Below are positions 54,101-64,000 of a stretch of DNA of 64,000 bases, piece after piece; the stretch's first letter is position 1, and every line of letters starts with the position of its first letter. The translations under genes were made by a program, and so were the position numbers. The DNA is from Nannochloropsis oceanica. Lineage: Eukaryota > Sar > Eustigmatophyceae > Eustigmatales > Monodopsidaceae. Location: the NCBI GenBank assembly GCA_004519485.1, contig CP038111.1:357501-421500 (forward strand). Reading direction: 5' to 3'. Under the pieces are notes generated by a model. That model saw only the letters and a list, made by a program, of their open reading frames with translations, did not search any database and was not told the DNA's origin.

Positions 54101-56797
54101 CACCAGTCTTCGACGGGCTTCTTTGCCGATACGCTTCCCAGTTTCATCACTGTTCCCGGTCCCAGTGCGGAAGAATGTATGCCCGGTCCCAGTGCGGAAG
54201 AATGTATGGGGTTGAGCAAAGCTGATGCATGTCCTGGGACTTCTGGGGCTGTAAGCAACCAGTTGAGCGTGGTAACACTGCCATCGCAACCGCAATGCTT
54301 CTCGTACACGAAATTTCCAATCTTTCTGGACAAGGAGTGGATGGCCATGCCGTCCTCTTCCTTGCCACCGATTTTACATGAGGTAATGACGCGCCGCGAC
54401 ATTTTTTTGAAAAAGGGAAACCGCATGATTCTGGCGCGCTCAGTTTCCGAATGCATGAAGGACTGGCAGGTAGTGAGCAAACCGATCGGCGGAACCGGCG
54501 ACAAGGAGATTTACCTGGCATTGCAGATTTTCGGCATCTACTTCATGTGTTTGCCCTCGAGGGTCTCGTACAAGGGCCGACCGCTTAAGATTATCATGCA
54601 GGCTATTGGTGTCTTGCAGTTTCTCTTGGACTTTCAGCTCGAGCGCTACATGGACGAAGCTATGTGGCGCTCCCTCTTGGTAGCTTGCGGGCGGTGCGGG
54701 CACTCGTCCACGCGCAAGATTGCCATTGCCATCTTTGGGATCATGCGGCGCTCGGGACTAACTATCAACGTCTTAACGTACGGGCAGTACACTAAAGCCT
54801 TGGCAGAGAAGGATGCCACCAAGTTCACGGCGACGGCGGCATCGACAGTGATGGGTAGGGAAGCAGTAGCGGAAGTTGATGGAAGCGCATCAGAGGCGAG
54901 CAGCGCTTTGAGCAAGGATCGGGTAGAGATCGACGACAGCCCCTGGCTGGAGGAGCGCGGTCAGGCTTGGTACATGGCGACATGCGAGCCTTCAACATCA
55001 GAGACGCTAAAGAGCTGGACGGTCGCGAAAGGTTTCAGAAATCTACTTGCGTGCTCTACCATGGCGACTGCGGATTCGAAGAAGCCCGGGGATCGTCCAG
55101 TGTTGCAAAATGGACACGCCTGGACTGGCGGGTTGCGGGATCTAAGCTCTCTGCGCACAATACGACCGTAAGCTCCATCACGTTGGATAGTGCGGGCGTG
55201 ATAGGGATGTGGGTGGTCTGTTTGTGTGTGAATTGCGAGTACATGCCCTTGGACGAGGAGATCATGACGCTGCGGCAGGATCTACTGCTAGCCCATGCGG
55301 TCGATGACCTCGCGAACAACCTTCTTCTCTGCCCTAAGTGTGAAACTCCTCTTGTGCCCCGCCTCTACTATGATATCAAGACGTTCCAACACGGTGTCAT
55401 GGCTTGCGGTGCAGATGATTCAATTTATAACCACCAGCATCACCAAAATTTTGGCACGCCTAGTTCCCCAACATCGTCTATCTTCCCGGTCACAGAAACA
55501 CTGTCGCAGACCGAAGCAGTAGCGCTGAGCCCCGCGCAGGCTCAAGTGGCCCGCACAATTGGGAGTATGAGCCCATCTACTGAGGTCGCTGAGGCGGAAT
55601 CGGTAGTCCTGAATCTTTTGGACGGTTCGGCAAGCGCGCGCCCTGCCAATATGAGTGCCTGCTCCGTTGCGCCTGCATTGGACGCATCTCTGTCAGCAAG
55701 CGTGACGGATAATTCGGACGGGCTACATTTGCGCGGGGAGGTGTCCGGGCTGGGTCCAGGGACTATGGAAGGGGACCATGTGGACTATTTAAGTCCATTC
55801 ACTCTCCATATGCGGCTTGAGAAGCTTTTACTGGAGCATGGGGAGGAGTGCCTGACCCGGGATTGGGCCCGAGTGCACCAACCAGAGCTGTATTGGAATC
55901 TGGTATGGTTCACCACACGACTGTCGATCCCAATTCCGATCTTGCTAGACTCCCTAGATCCTGTTTTGGCCGATGCCGCAGTAGCAAACTTCCGTGCGCC
56001 CGAGTGCGAACGTAAGAAGAAGACCCTTCAGTTGCTGAACAGCTGCGGTATTTTTCGACAGGACTCGATGGAACGGCTTGATATGCTCTTCTTCCATGAG
56101 GTGGTGGTGGTTGGCTGGGAGGGAGATGTCGTGCGCAACCGATGCGAAAAGGTGGAGGTCATGCTGAAGCAGCGCTTGCTCAAACCGCCGCCAAACAGGT
56201 CATCGAGCAATGTCGCCGCCGGGAACAGCGCCATCACCTACCAGCGCTGGAGTCCTGTCTACCCCCGAGTACTTTGCCTACGCCCCTTCGGCTTTTCTCG
56301 TAAGCGAGACATTGCGGCAGCAGTTTGTCGGCTGGGGGGCAGCAGCAATCAGCCCAGTTGAATCCGTGGATGCAATTGGGCCCTTGACCGTCGACCAGCT
56401 ATTCCCGAACGTATCAGCGCAGGAGCTGGACGCTATCAACGAACTCTGCAAGACGCTGTTGGCCAAGGATGGTCCCGGTTTGAAGGAGGTCATCTCCCAG
56501 TTCTATACCCTCAAGCACAAGCAGGGAGGTTGGACCTCTGAGGCTATCTTAGGCTCCTCTTACCGAGTCTTGCTGAAGCTGGCGGCCAACTTTCACGTCA
56601 AGAAGCTGCACAACATCGCGCCGATCTCAAACCTGATGGCGAACCCAGGTTTGGAGCACGAGTATACCACCGCTGTCATGAAGTTAGGCGACCGATTCAT
56701 GCGAGACAATGTGGGAAAGGATGAGCGGCAGTTGTTGGCAGAATTGCCGAAACGGGACGCTATCAAGTTCCGCTCAGTGTTTGGACATCTATATTGA
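51112..56797 (+). pseudogene. DENND4-like Rab GEF gene with repeated frame breaks
   Basis: DENN proteins exchange GDP for GTP on Rabs in vesicle traffic. Exon 1 (51112-51224) joins 51464 in phase (CG|C). Domain order follows DENND4: uDENN start (LCDFFAVVGP), MABP block (VPSYVTEVKLVHKGQETLPE, GTPADLGKGDSQQLFLAVRR), uDENN, cDENN (PFYRALRSFLKQIYRISL, LLLVEERLLFISSS), dDENN (LSDKLIEILEAPDSFLIGIY), a PPR-like helical stretch (EAMWRSLLVACGRCGHSSTR), and a C-terminal block with ELYWNLVWFTTRLSIPIPIL. Reading is not continuous. An in-frame TAA lies at 51852-51854; frame changes fall near 52670 (inside cDENN), near 53080 (between FPFKW and PRLSDK), near 54180 beside a 27-bp tandem duplication, in about 54970-55130, and near 56200. 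No normal introns lie at these points. It is either a young pseudogene or an error-rich assembly stretch; clustering in one gene favours decay. The final part, 56210-56797, might be separate. Confidence 0.72.
54155..54208 (+). repeat. 27-bp tandem duplication in the DENN-type gene
   Basis: 54155-54181 and 54182-54208 are identical. The unit is a multiple of three, so it does not itself shift frame. Confidence 0.85.
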
Positions 56798-56961
56798 GAC
56801 AACGCACGTGTATAAAATGGCAGCAATTATGCCTATGGGTGATAAAATTCATGATTGAATAGGTTAACAAAGCTTGTAAAATAATCAGAAATGTAGAGGC
56901 AGAACTAGCCAATAACAAATGTGTTCTTGTTTCTTTCGAAAGAGCATCTCGTCGTATTTGT

Positions 56962-58008
56962 TTATTCCTGTTTTACGGCCCACGCCATTTCTTCTCCAGC
57001 CTTCAAGGGAACTACCGCAACGTCTTTGCCCAGTGGGTACGTAGCAGGAACAGTCCACGGTTCTCTGCGCAATGTCAGCTTCTCTTGGTTCTCGGGCAAG
57101 CCGTAAAATGCCGCACCGTTCTTGGACGTGAATGATTCGAACTTGTCCATCACGCCCAAGGACTCAAACACTTCCGCATATAACTCCAGTCCTGCGAATG
57201 CCGAGAAACAACCCGCGCATCCACACGAAGTCTCCTTAGCAGTCTTGGGATGCGGTGCGCTATCCGTGCCTAAGAAGAATTTAGGCGAGCCACTAGCAAT
57301 CGCGCGGAGCAAGGCTTGACGGTGCCGCTCGTGCTTCAGAACAGGCAAGCAATACATATGAGGTTGAAGCCCACCTTGGAAGATGGCATTACGATTGTAT
57401 AAAAGGTGCTGCGGCGTAATAGTGGCCCCCACGTTGGGTCCGCACGCCATGACAAAGTCCACACCCTCCGAAGTGGTAATATGCTCCATCACCACCTTCA
57501 AGCCTGGATTTTCCCTTACCAAGGGTCCCAAAACACTCACCACAAACGCAGCCTCACGGTCAAAAATGTCCACATTTGCATCCGTTACTTCACTATGCAC
57601 GAGCAAGGGCATGCCCACCTGGGCCATGGCCTCAAGCGCGGGGCGGATAGTCTGCATGTCTGTGACGCCCGAGTCCGAGTTGGTCGTAGCGCCCGCGGGG
57701 TACAACTTGACGGCGTACACAGCGCCCGAGTCTCGGGCGGCATAGATCTCCTCCGCTGTAGTTTGGTCTGTGAGGTAGAGTGTCATCAAGGGCGTGAAGT
57801 CTACGCCCGCTGGCACGGCGGCCATCAGGCGCTCCCGATAAGCAAGGGCCTGGGCTGTGGTGGTGACGGGGGGCTTCAGGTTGGGCATCGCGATCGCGCG
57901 GCGAAATCGAGAGGCAACTAAGGGTACAAGAGCCTCCAAGGCTTCTCCATCTCGGAAGTGATGGTGAAAGTCGTCGGGCTTGGTGATTGTAAGTGCGGTA
58001 GTCGCCAT
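56962..58008 (-). CDS. Dihydroorotase (class II, PyrC type)
   Basis: Third step of de novo pyrimidine synthesis: carbamoyl-aspartate to dihydroorotate, zinc-dependent. Single exon, 348 residues, the usual length for the monofunctional bacterial/plant type rather than the CAD type. Metal-site motifs: DDFHHHFRDG (HxH; L replaced by H), AVKLYPAGATTNSDSGV (carboxylated Lys), LLVHSEV, VMEHITT and GTDSAPHPKTAK (catalytic Asp). No N-terminal extension, so cytosolic unless upstream exons exist. Confidence 0.95.
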   Translation of the reverse strand: MATTALTITKPDDFHHHFRDGEALEALVPLVASRFRRAIAMPNLKPPVTTTAQALAYRERLMAAVPAGVDFTPLMTLYLTDQTTAEEIYAARDSGAVYAVKLYPAGATTNSDSGVTDMQTIRPALEAMAQVGMPLLVHSEVTDANVDIFDREAAFVVSVLGPLVRENPGLKVVMEHITTSEGVDFVMACGPNVGATITPQHLLYNRNAIFQGGLQPHMYCLPVLKHERHRQALLRAIASGSPKFFLGTDSAPHPKTAKETSCGCAGCFSAFAGLELYAEVFESLGVMDKFESFTSKNGAAFYGLPENQEKLTLRREPWTVPATYPLGKDVAVVPLKAGEEMAWAVKQE

Positions 58009-59029
58009 AGTAAGTGATGGCTGCTGGGTGGTAAGATTTGTGGGAAAGAGATTGATCTACAGAGAGACGAGCACGGGAAGCGATGAACAAGCGACGGGCG
58101 ACAGACTGTACATGAAGGAAAGGGGAAGACATGTAGCTGTGAGTGTCATTACGTGTGCAAGAGTGTCCCGGCGCAAAATGGCGAAGCGTTGAGCGGTCAT
58201 CCAACCTCCCCATCCTCGTGCCCTTTCCGCAACCCAAAAGCTGTTCACGCAAGCTATTGAAATACTTTGGAGTTAGTAAACAGTTTAACAAGATGTGTTT
58301 AATGTGTTGTGAATGCGGGCCTGGTTGGTCTTCATGTTGGTGTGTAACACTGAGGCTCGCTTGGAGGAGGGCGGCGGGTTCCCTCGGGCAAGCAAGAGCA
58401 CACCTGGGAATGGTCAAAACATTAAACAAAATGAGAAAACGAGCTCCTAAATTAAGAGATAATCAATTCAAGGCAAGACGACAAAAATTTGCCAGTCTTT
58501 TGGGGCTTTAAGTCGGAAAATTTCTTCCCCAATTCTTGCTCCCCCTCATGCATGTCACGGCCGTATCAGTGGCGCCAGGCAATCCAAGCTCTAAGGTTAT
58601 TTGGCGTTCTAACATGTTATAATTTGAAGATAATTACCATTTATTTAAAACAACCTCTCATGGGTCGATACATGAGGCAAATTTACGCCTCTCTCCGAGG
58701 TGACTGACAACAGGAAGAGCGGAGAGGAGAACAGACACTCGTTTTCCGCCCCCCTCAACGTTTTTGCACCCTTGTCTTTCTTGCTTCTTTTTGACCTTCT
58801 GCGTCTCATCTAACTCAACGTCGAGCCCGTGCTTCATCTTTCTACTTTCCTCGTCATTTCGTTCCCCTACGGTACACAATTCACGCATCCAATTTCTCCA
58901 TGTATGGATCCTCTTTTTCCGCATCTCGAACTCTTTTCATCGTTTCATCTTTTATTTCTTTTACCTTAACTAAGTGCTTTGTCACATCGCGCGTCCCTCC
59001 GCCTTTCCTCCAACACTCCCTCCTTCGCT
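58009..59029. other. Spacer dihydroorotase promoter / RPA1 3' end
   Basis: Both flanking genes are on the minus strand. AT-rich stretch at 58590-58680. No gene recognised. Confidence 0.45.
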
Positions 59030-60943
59030 CTAATTATACGCCTTGATCGCCGCAATTAGATCCCGGCTCTCCTGCACCAGGTTCACAGGACGAACGTTCA
59101 TCACCGTATTCTTCACGCGCTGCTCATCATTTACCTGCTCGGCCTTTACACGTAAACGGAAAATATGCGTCCCAAAGTTGGCCTCTTGGAAGGTCGCATC
59201 GTAACGGGCTTGCATGTCAGAAGACTTGAACGAATGAAGCTCCTCCGCCGACTTGCCCAACAACACATTTGCATGGTCATCAAAGCACGAGAAGTAGACA
59301 GACCCGGAGTGATCAGTCGCAGACAAGGATAAGATATAACGATACGCACACTCCGGCATCTCCTTCTGGCACTTTTCACAATAGTACGAATTCATCTGCT
59401 CAGTCACCTTTCGCTTACACTCCGGGCTTGTACAACTCTTATACCACGGATCCGGATCACTCTTAATGTAAGTCAACGTCGCCTTCACATCCAAGTAATC
59501 AGGCTTCTCACCAAAGCCCAATTGCTCCTCCTTAATCTGTGCCAACACCTTCCGATCGGCGAACCCCCCCCCTCCAGCCCCCCCTCCCCCGCCCCCTGAC
59601 GAGATCGACGTAGTCGTCGACGTCGCGCCCGTGGCATGCCACCAATGGTGCAAAGTGTGGGCCTCTGGCAGATCCGGCGCAACCGCCAGCTGTGACGCAG
59701 GCATGGTCCCGAGCGAGCGCCCGTTGTAGTCAGACACCTTAAGACCCTTGAACGCCACAATTGGGTGATTTTCCCACTGCTCCGGATTGTTACTCGCCTT
59801 ATCCCCCCACAATGTCAAGCGGACCTCCGTCCCCGAGTCATCGCAAATCGTCAACTCGCGCTTCGCCACCTCGCGGCCGTCCTTTTTGGTCGTTATGGTG
59901 CTCAACGGTGAAAATGCCTTCACCACACCAATCAAGTCAATGGTGGAATTCGGCGGTGTCTGCTCCAACTCCTCAATTTTTTTGAACGCATACACAGCCG
60001 TTAGAATGTTCTTGTCATCCGGTACCTCCAAAATCTCCGAGTTGCTGTCAAATGTTGCTTCGTAGGTGTTCCGAATCGAGCTGTACTGCCTTTGAGCCAC
60101 CTTAAGCTTCCCCCCTGAGAACGTATAGACATGACCCTGCTCCAAGATCGGGTAAAACTTCTCACATGCCTCCTTGAAAAAGGTGGCGCGCATCTCTCCC
60201 CCACCTTCATCGAGCATGTCGATCGAAAAGAGCGTCCCCTCTCCTTTGGCATTGCTCCACCTCTTGATGTCCGTCTTGGCCGTGACGCGCGCCTTGATCA
60301 CCCACCGGTTCTGATACGGGTTCAAGTCTCCAATAGGAATGATGGACTGGTTGATCGGTGCACGCACCACCGGACCGGCAGGAGCACGATATCCTCCCCC
60401 TCCCCCGTAAGGGTTAGATTGATACCCACCACCGCTCACACCGCCGCCTCCGTGGGAGGGATCAGCGGGCTTGTAGGGGACAGACGCACCGGCTATGGTG
60501 TTGAGGGAAGGAGCCTCCTGCTTTGACTGATAGGGAGCTGCTGCTACTCTCCCTCCTCCACCGCCGCCGCCAGCGCCGGCCTTGCCATACTCGACCGGAT
60601 CCCCGATTTTGTAGCCAAGCGAGGCATCTACAACCTCGCATTTAAGGATGATGACAATTTTCTTGTTTTGAACTTCGTTGCAGATGAAGTCCACCAAAGA
60701 GATTAGACAATATGTCTCGATCTGGTTGGAAATGACCAGCTCGTTCAGCTGCGTGGCGAGCATGGCTTGTTGGTAGTGGGTACCATCTGAGATAATGAGC
60801 CGGTAGCGGTCTTGCCCCGTGCTCTGACCCGGATTGGACTGAATTTTCTTCACGTCCACGACTTGCACGCAAGGATTAAACTTGACTTGACCCGCGTGGA
60901 TCCTGGCGACTGTTCCGGGGGTCACCTCGCGGGCGGGTGCCAT
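59030..60943 (-). CDS. RPA1: RPA1 (RPA70), large subunit of replication protein A
   Basis: Binds single-stranded DNA in replication, repair and checkpoint signalling. 637 residues in one coding exon; human RPA1 is 616. Order: N-terminal OB fold (TPGTVARIHAGQVKFNPCVQ), Gly-rich linker, DBD-A (IPIGDLNPYQNRWVIKARVT and IKRWSNAKGEGTLFSIDML), DBD-B (TIDLIGVVKAFSPLSTITTK) and DBD-C with its C4 zinc ribbon (CTSPECKRKVTEQ, YYCEKCQ). The open frame runs on to 61258, but the ATG at 60943 fits the family and a minus-strand CT tract with CAG acceptor lies 29 nt before it, so the upstream part is a leader intron. Linker glycines reflect CCN repeats near 59570-59600 and 60540-60580. Confidence 0.95.
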   Translation of the reverse strand: MAPAREVTPGTVARIHAGQVKFNPCVQVVDVKKIQSNPGQSTGQDRYRLIISDGTHYQQAMLATQLNELVISNQIETYCLISLVDFICNEVQNKKIVIILKCEVVDASLGYKIGDPVEYGKAGAGGGGGGGRVAAAPYQSKQEAPSLNTIAGASVPYKPADPSHGGGGVSGGGYQSNPYGGGGGYRAPAGPVVRAPINQSIIPIGDLNPYQNRWVIKARVTAKTDIKRWSNAKGEGTLFSIDMLDEGGGEMRATFFKEACEKFYPILEQGHVYTFSGGKLKVAQRQYSSIRNTYEATFDSNSEILEVPDDKNILTAVYAFKKIEELEQTPPNSTIDLIGVVKAFSPLSTITTKKDGREVAKRELTICDDSGTEVRLTLWGDKASNNPEQWENHPIVAFKGLKVSDYNGRSLGTMPASQLAVAPDLPEAHTLHHWWHATGATSTTTSISSGGGGGGAGGGGFADRKVLAQIKEEQLGFGEKPDYLDVKATLTYIKSDPDPWYKSCTSPECKRKVTEQMNSYYCEKCQKEMPECAYRYILSLSATDHSGSVYFSCFDDHANVLLGKSAEELHSFKSSDMQARYDATFQEANFGTHIFRLRVKAEQVNDEQRVKNTVMNVRPVNLVQESRDLIAAIKAYN

Positions 60944-61733
60944 GGTGGCCGTAGTTGTGAGGCGGTCGAGATCTGGATAGGGCGGGGGAGGGAGAGAGGA
61001 AGAAGTGAGTGGGGTGGACAAGAAGCACGGCATCAGGAGCTCGTAGAAAGGATGAGGAAGGACGTGAACAAGGCTAGCACGGACTCGTAAGGAGCTATTG
61101 CATGAGCATGAGGAGGGAGGAAGGACGAGGAGAAGAAACGAGGAGTAGGCGCGCAGGACCACCACTTTCAACACTTCGTCTCGAGCCCATCCCCGTCCCA
61201 TTTGCGCATAGCGACCATCTACTTTCCCATTCTCATATACATCCAACCAGGCATCCACTCAGTCGTCACACAGTCACAACACATCGACAAGGCCCCAAAG
61301 GTCAATGTGCCGAAAGGGGGAAAAGCAGCGAAGCGGTGGAAGAAGCGAGAGTGAAGAGGAACTCCTCGGAGGAGGAAGCGCACGGCGTCAAAAACATGCC
61401 AATGCGCCTCATCTAAGCCAGACAGCTGCTTCTCACTCACTCCTGCATCTTGTACTTATCCTGCAAGTTGCCGGTGGTAGTGGTGTGTGTAGGGGGCTGT
61501 ATGTGGTGTGTCACATAAAGTGACCTTCGTTCCAAAGAAGGGCCGGTGTTCCCGCGCGAATCCGCGAGTCGCGAGCAACGGCGCAGGTCCAAGCCTAGGC
61601 GTGCCTCTTTCTTTCCACCAACAACACAACACGAATATTGCACGCAGCCGTGGATTGACTCATCGACTACCTTTATCTCTTTGCCAACCACAGGCGGTGG
61701 AGTGCTTGCGATTTTTATTCTATCCCAAACCGA
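60944..61733. promoter_or_regulatory. Divergent region RPA1 / IspD with RPA1 leader intron
   Basis: Holds the RPA1 leader intron (acceptor AG at 60974-60973 on the minus strand) and both promoters. No extra gene recognised. Confidence 0.4.
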
Positions 61734-63162
61734 ATGAGGAAAGCAATGGCCCGCTCCCTGTTTCCCCTATACAGCCTCCTTCCCTACCTCCTCCTCCTCC
61801 TCCTGCCCCAGACTTGGGCGTTTTTCCACTTTCCGGCCGCCACCTCCTCCTTCTGCCTCTTCGCTCCCACGACGAAGATGGCGATGATCGTACGTAGAAG
61901 AGCGGACGGTGCCTTACGCATGGCTGCGGGCGAGCAGGTAAAGGCTCTCCCATGAGAGGAGGAGGAGGTAAACCAAGTTTCTGCCACAGTTGCAGGCCCG
62001 AGCGCTTCTCCTGGACATGCATTTTCTCCGTTGATTTCTTCAACGTGGAGTCCATTCTTTTTTGCAGCTCGCAGGATGAGGCCTAATACTCTATCTTCCC
62101 AACCCTCTCTCACTTTACTGTGAACAAAATCAGGCAACAATCGAAGGCGTCTCTGTTGTGCTTCTTGCTGGTGGTGTGGGCAAACGCATGAAGGCCGACC
62201 GACCGAAACAATTTCTGGAGTTATTGGGTAAGCCGGTTTTGTTGCACTCGCTTGAGATATTCAGTACCCTGCCAGGGATTAACCGGTGCGTGCGAAGGGG
62301 AAAGGGTGGAGGGAGGGAGGGAGGGAGTGGAGAGAAGGAGAGAGCATGAAGATCAGGGAGAGTCAAGGATAAGGACGATAGAAATGCGCGAGGAGGGTTG
62401 ACGACGAAAACTACGAGATACTGACAAGACGGATGGGAGGCAGTATTGCGCCTCCCTGGCATTGGAAAGAGAAGAAAAAAAATCAAGTGCCGATTCACTC
62501 ATTTTCCCATTTTCCCTTCCATACGATAACCAATACAAACAGGATTGTAATTGTCCTGGACCAGAGCTACCGCAAGGATTTCGCATTCCTGCAGGAGACG
62601 GATCCCCGCATTGTGTTTGCGGACCCTGGAAAGTAAGAAGATTTTTATTATTACCATTCATTTATATATATTTATTTACTCTCCCTTTCTCCTCCCTTCC
62701 CACAGAGAACGACAAGACTCCGTCCTCAATGGCTTCTGCCAGACCCTTCCAGACGCTAGCATCGTCTGCATTCACGATTCTGCCCGTCCTCTAGTCTCAC
62801 AAGCCGCTGTTTTGGCCTCTCTGCGAGATGGAGTTAAGCACGGCGCGGCCGTGTTGGGTGTGCCTATGAAAGCGACCGTCAAGGAGTCTGAAGATGGTGA
62901 ATTCGTCCTAAGGACCATCAATCGTTCTCGGCTTTGGGAGATTCAGACCCCGCAAGTGATCAAACCAGACATCTTGGCCAAAGCCTTTGAGTATGTTAGA
63001 GAAAACGCATTGGAGGTGACGGATGATGTCTCTATGGTTGAGGAGGTGGGCTTGCCGGTGAAGCTGACTATGGGCGAGTACACGAACATTAAGCTGACCA
63101 CACCCGAGGACTTGGGCGTGGCGGAGGGGTTTTTGAAGCAGCGGGCTGAGGGAAAGCTTTAA
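61734..63162 (+). CDS. IspD: IspD, plastid 2-C-methyl-D-erythritol 4-phosphate cytidylyltransferase
   Basis: Third step of the MEP pathway: MEP plus CTP to CDP-ME, for plastid isoprenoids such as carotenoid and chlorophyll side chains. Exons 61734-61937, 62134-62285, 62543-62632, 62706-63162; all GT-AG and phase-consistent, giving 300 residues. Exon 1 is only targeting sequence: signal peptide core [16 protein letters not shown] followed by FHFPAATSS, the A-F junction of complex-plastid import. The enzyme starts in exon 2: [20 protein letters not shown] (nucleotide-binding loop), then [53 protein letters not shown] and [14 protein letters not shown], all IspD hallmarks. An ATG at 61746 could also start the signal peptide. 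Evidence for a functional plastid. Confidence 0.95.
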
Positions 63163-63770
63163 ATGATTCTCAAGATGGACCTGGAGGGTGAGACAAGGAA
63201 AACAGAATTGGGCCAATAGAGATAGAGAGTGAAAGGGGCAAGGATTGGGAGGTTGAAAGAATGAACATGAACCAAAAATTTGCTATAGCAAATGCAAAGA
63301 GGAAAGACAGGATGTGTAAATTCATTGGGTTTGCCGGAATCTTTGCGTGCTTTTTGCATTGCGTAGAAAAGGACAGAGGACATCAAGCAAGGCGGAGAGT
63401 TCCGACCCGCGGCCCACGGTGGCATTGGCGCCATGACACCTGACCGTATTAAAACAACAGATGCGAAAAGCCGGCCGGAGGAGCACTTCTTCGACCACGC
63501 CAGTGTGGATTGCGGCCAGGGCAAATAAGCACAGGCACCCATCTTCAACCCTACTTTATCCTTCATGCTTGTTTGGTGGTTCTTGGCCTAGGCTGTTGCC
63601 CGTGGACAGGGTGGACATGACAGAAAAAGTGCCCCGTCATGGCTGTGGCGCATTCGATTTCGCTGCTTGCATTATCACGCACGCACCCACACGTTTAACC
63701 ACATTGACACAGGCACGCGCGCGCCGGCGGCGTTGGCAATCAGTAGCAGCACGGTGAGGGCACCGCCAAG
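63163..63770. other. Spacer IspD 3' end / next promoter
   Basis: IspD 3' UTR followed by the 5' flank of the last gene. No other gene recognised. Confidence 0.45.
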
Positions 63771-63878
63771 ATGACCACGAGGCCGCAGCTAATCTCACGG
63801 GGGGGGAACCTTGCCTTTTTGCTTCTTCACGTCGCGGCCTTGGCCTTCCTCGGCGTGGGCGCGAACGCATTCCACCTG
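63771..63878 (+). CDS. First exon of a plastid-targeted protein, cut by the window edge
   Basis: ATG at 63771 opens 36 codons ending at a strong donor (CTG|GTACGT). It encodes a signal peptide (NLAFLLLHVAALAFLGVGA) whose predicted cleavage is followed by the NAF motif, the plastid-import hallmark. The 3' exons lie beyond the window, so the product cannot be named. Confidence 0.65.
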
Positions 63879-64000
63879 GTACGTACACACAAGCACACAC
63901 TACGATTATGTCCAGGGTTAACTTTAGGCCGTGAAATAAAGGAGGGTGTCTACTGAGTGTGCTTTCTCCCATGCTGTGCTCACGTTGTGGCACGCTAAAA

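Noticed and set aside
58143-58511. 122-codon plus-strand frame between dihydroorotase and RPA1
   Set aside because: No domain, no splice or promoter context; Cys/Trp-rich by chance.
60944-61258. N-terminal extension of RPA1 by 105 codons
   Set aside because: RPA1 family start fits the ATG at 60943 and an acceptor lies just upstream.

Overview
This window is nuclear DNA of a small-genome photosynthetic eukaryote with a complex (red-derived) plastid. It is most likely a stramenopile alga of the Nannochloropsis/Microchloropsis (eustigmatophyte) type. The evidence is: short GT-AG introns with CT-rich acceptors; about one gene per 3 kb; genes on both strands with short divergent promoters; and several proteins that start with an ER signal peptide followed by an aromatic residue in an A-F context, the bipartite plastid signal of such algae. 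The plastid set includes IspD of the MEP isoprenoid pathway and an NTT-type ATP/ADP translocase. The assignment is an inference from gene content and signals; no marker gene or rRNA is present. I saw no tRNA, rRNA or CRISPR array.

Layout. 0.7-4.0 kb: seven-exon ABC half-transporter (+). 4.4-5.7 kb: a 2 x 651 bp inverted repeat with a 77-bp spacer; each arm carries a remnant of a copia-like Gag zinc knuckle. 5.9-7.8 kb: coiled-coil protein (+). 8.8-10.1 kb: 20S proteasome alpha subunit (-). 10.9-16.0 kb: RAD54 with a very long acidic tail and a RanBP2-type zinc finger (-). 16.5-18.3 kb: aspartyl/asparaginyl beta-hydroxylase-like protein (+). 18.9-21.9 kb: PIF1 helicase with an N-terminal viroplasmin/RNase H1-like domain (-). 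22.2-22.8 kb: small Cys-rich conserved protein (+). 22.9-24.6 kb: F-box/WD40 protein (-). 25.0-27.8 kb: UTP4/Cirhin (-). 28.4-31.5 kb: PRP40 (+), with a frame break at a G14 run. 32.3-34.5 kb: NTT translocase (+). 35.9-38.6 kb: AGC kinase (+). 39.7-41.7 kb: plastid-targeted Ala/Pro-rich membrane protein (+). 42.3-43.1 kb: Sfp-type phosphopantetheinyl transferase (-). 43.3-45.6 kb: coding patches I could not resolve into a model (+). 46.4-47.2 kb: cyclophilin (-). 48.2-50.1 kb: RAD1 of the 9-1-1 clamp (-). 51.1-56.8 kb: DENND4-like Rab-GEF gene with repeated frame breaks (+). 57.0-58.0 kb: dihydroorotase (-). 59.0-60.9 kb: RPA1 (-). 61.7-63.2 kb: IspD (+). 63.8 kb to the edge: first exon of another plastid-targeted protein (+).

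Four genes act on recombination and replication stress (RAD54, PIF1, RAD1, RPA1); they lie within 50 kb but are interspersed with unrelated genes. RNA biogenesis is represented by UTP4 and PRP40, and protein turnover by the proteasome subunit and the F-box protein. Low-complexity triplet runs (Ser, Ala, Gln, Glu) lie inside many genes. The most unusual items are the perfect inverted repeat, the RAD54 and PIF1 domain architectures, and the decaying DENND4-like gene in otherwise well-kept DNA.
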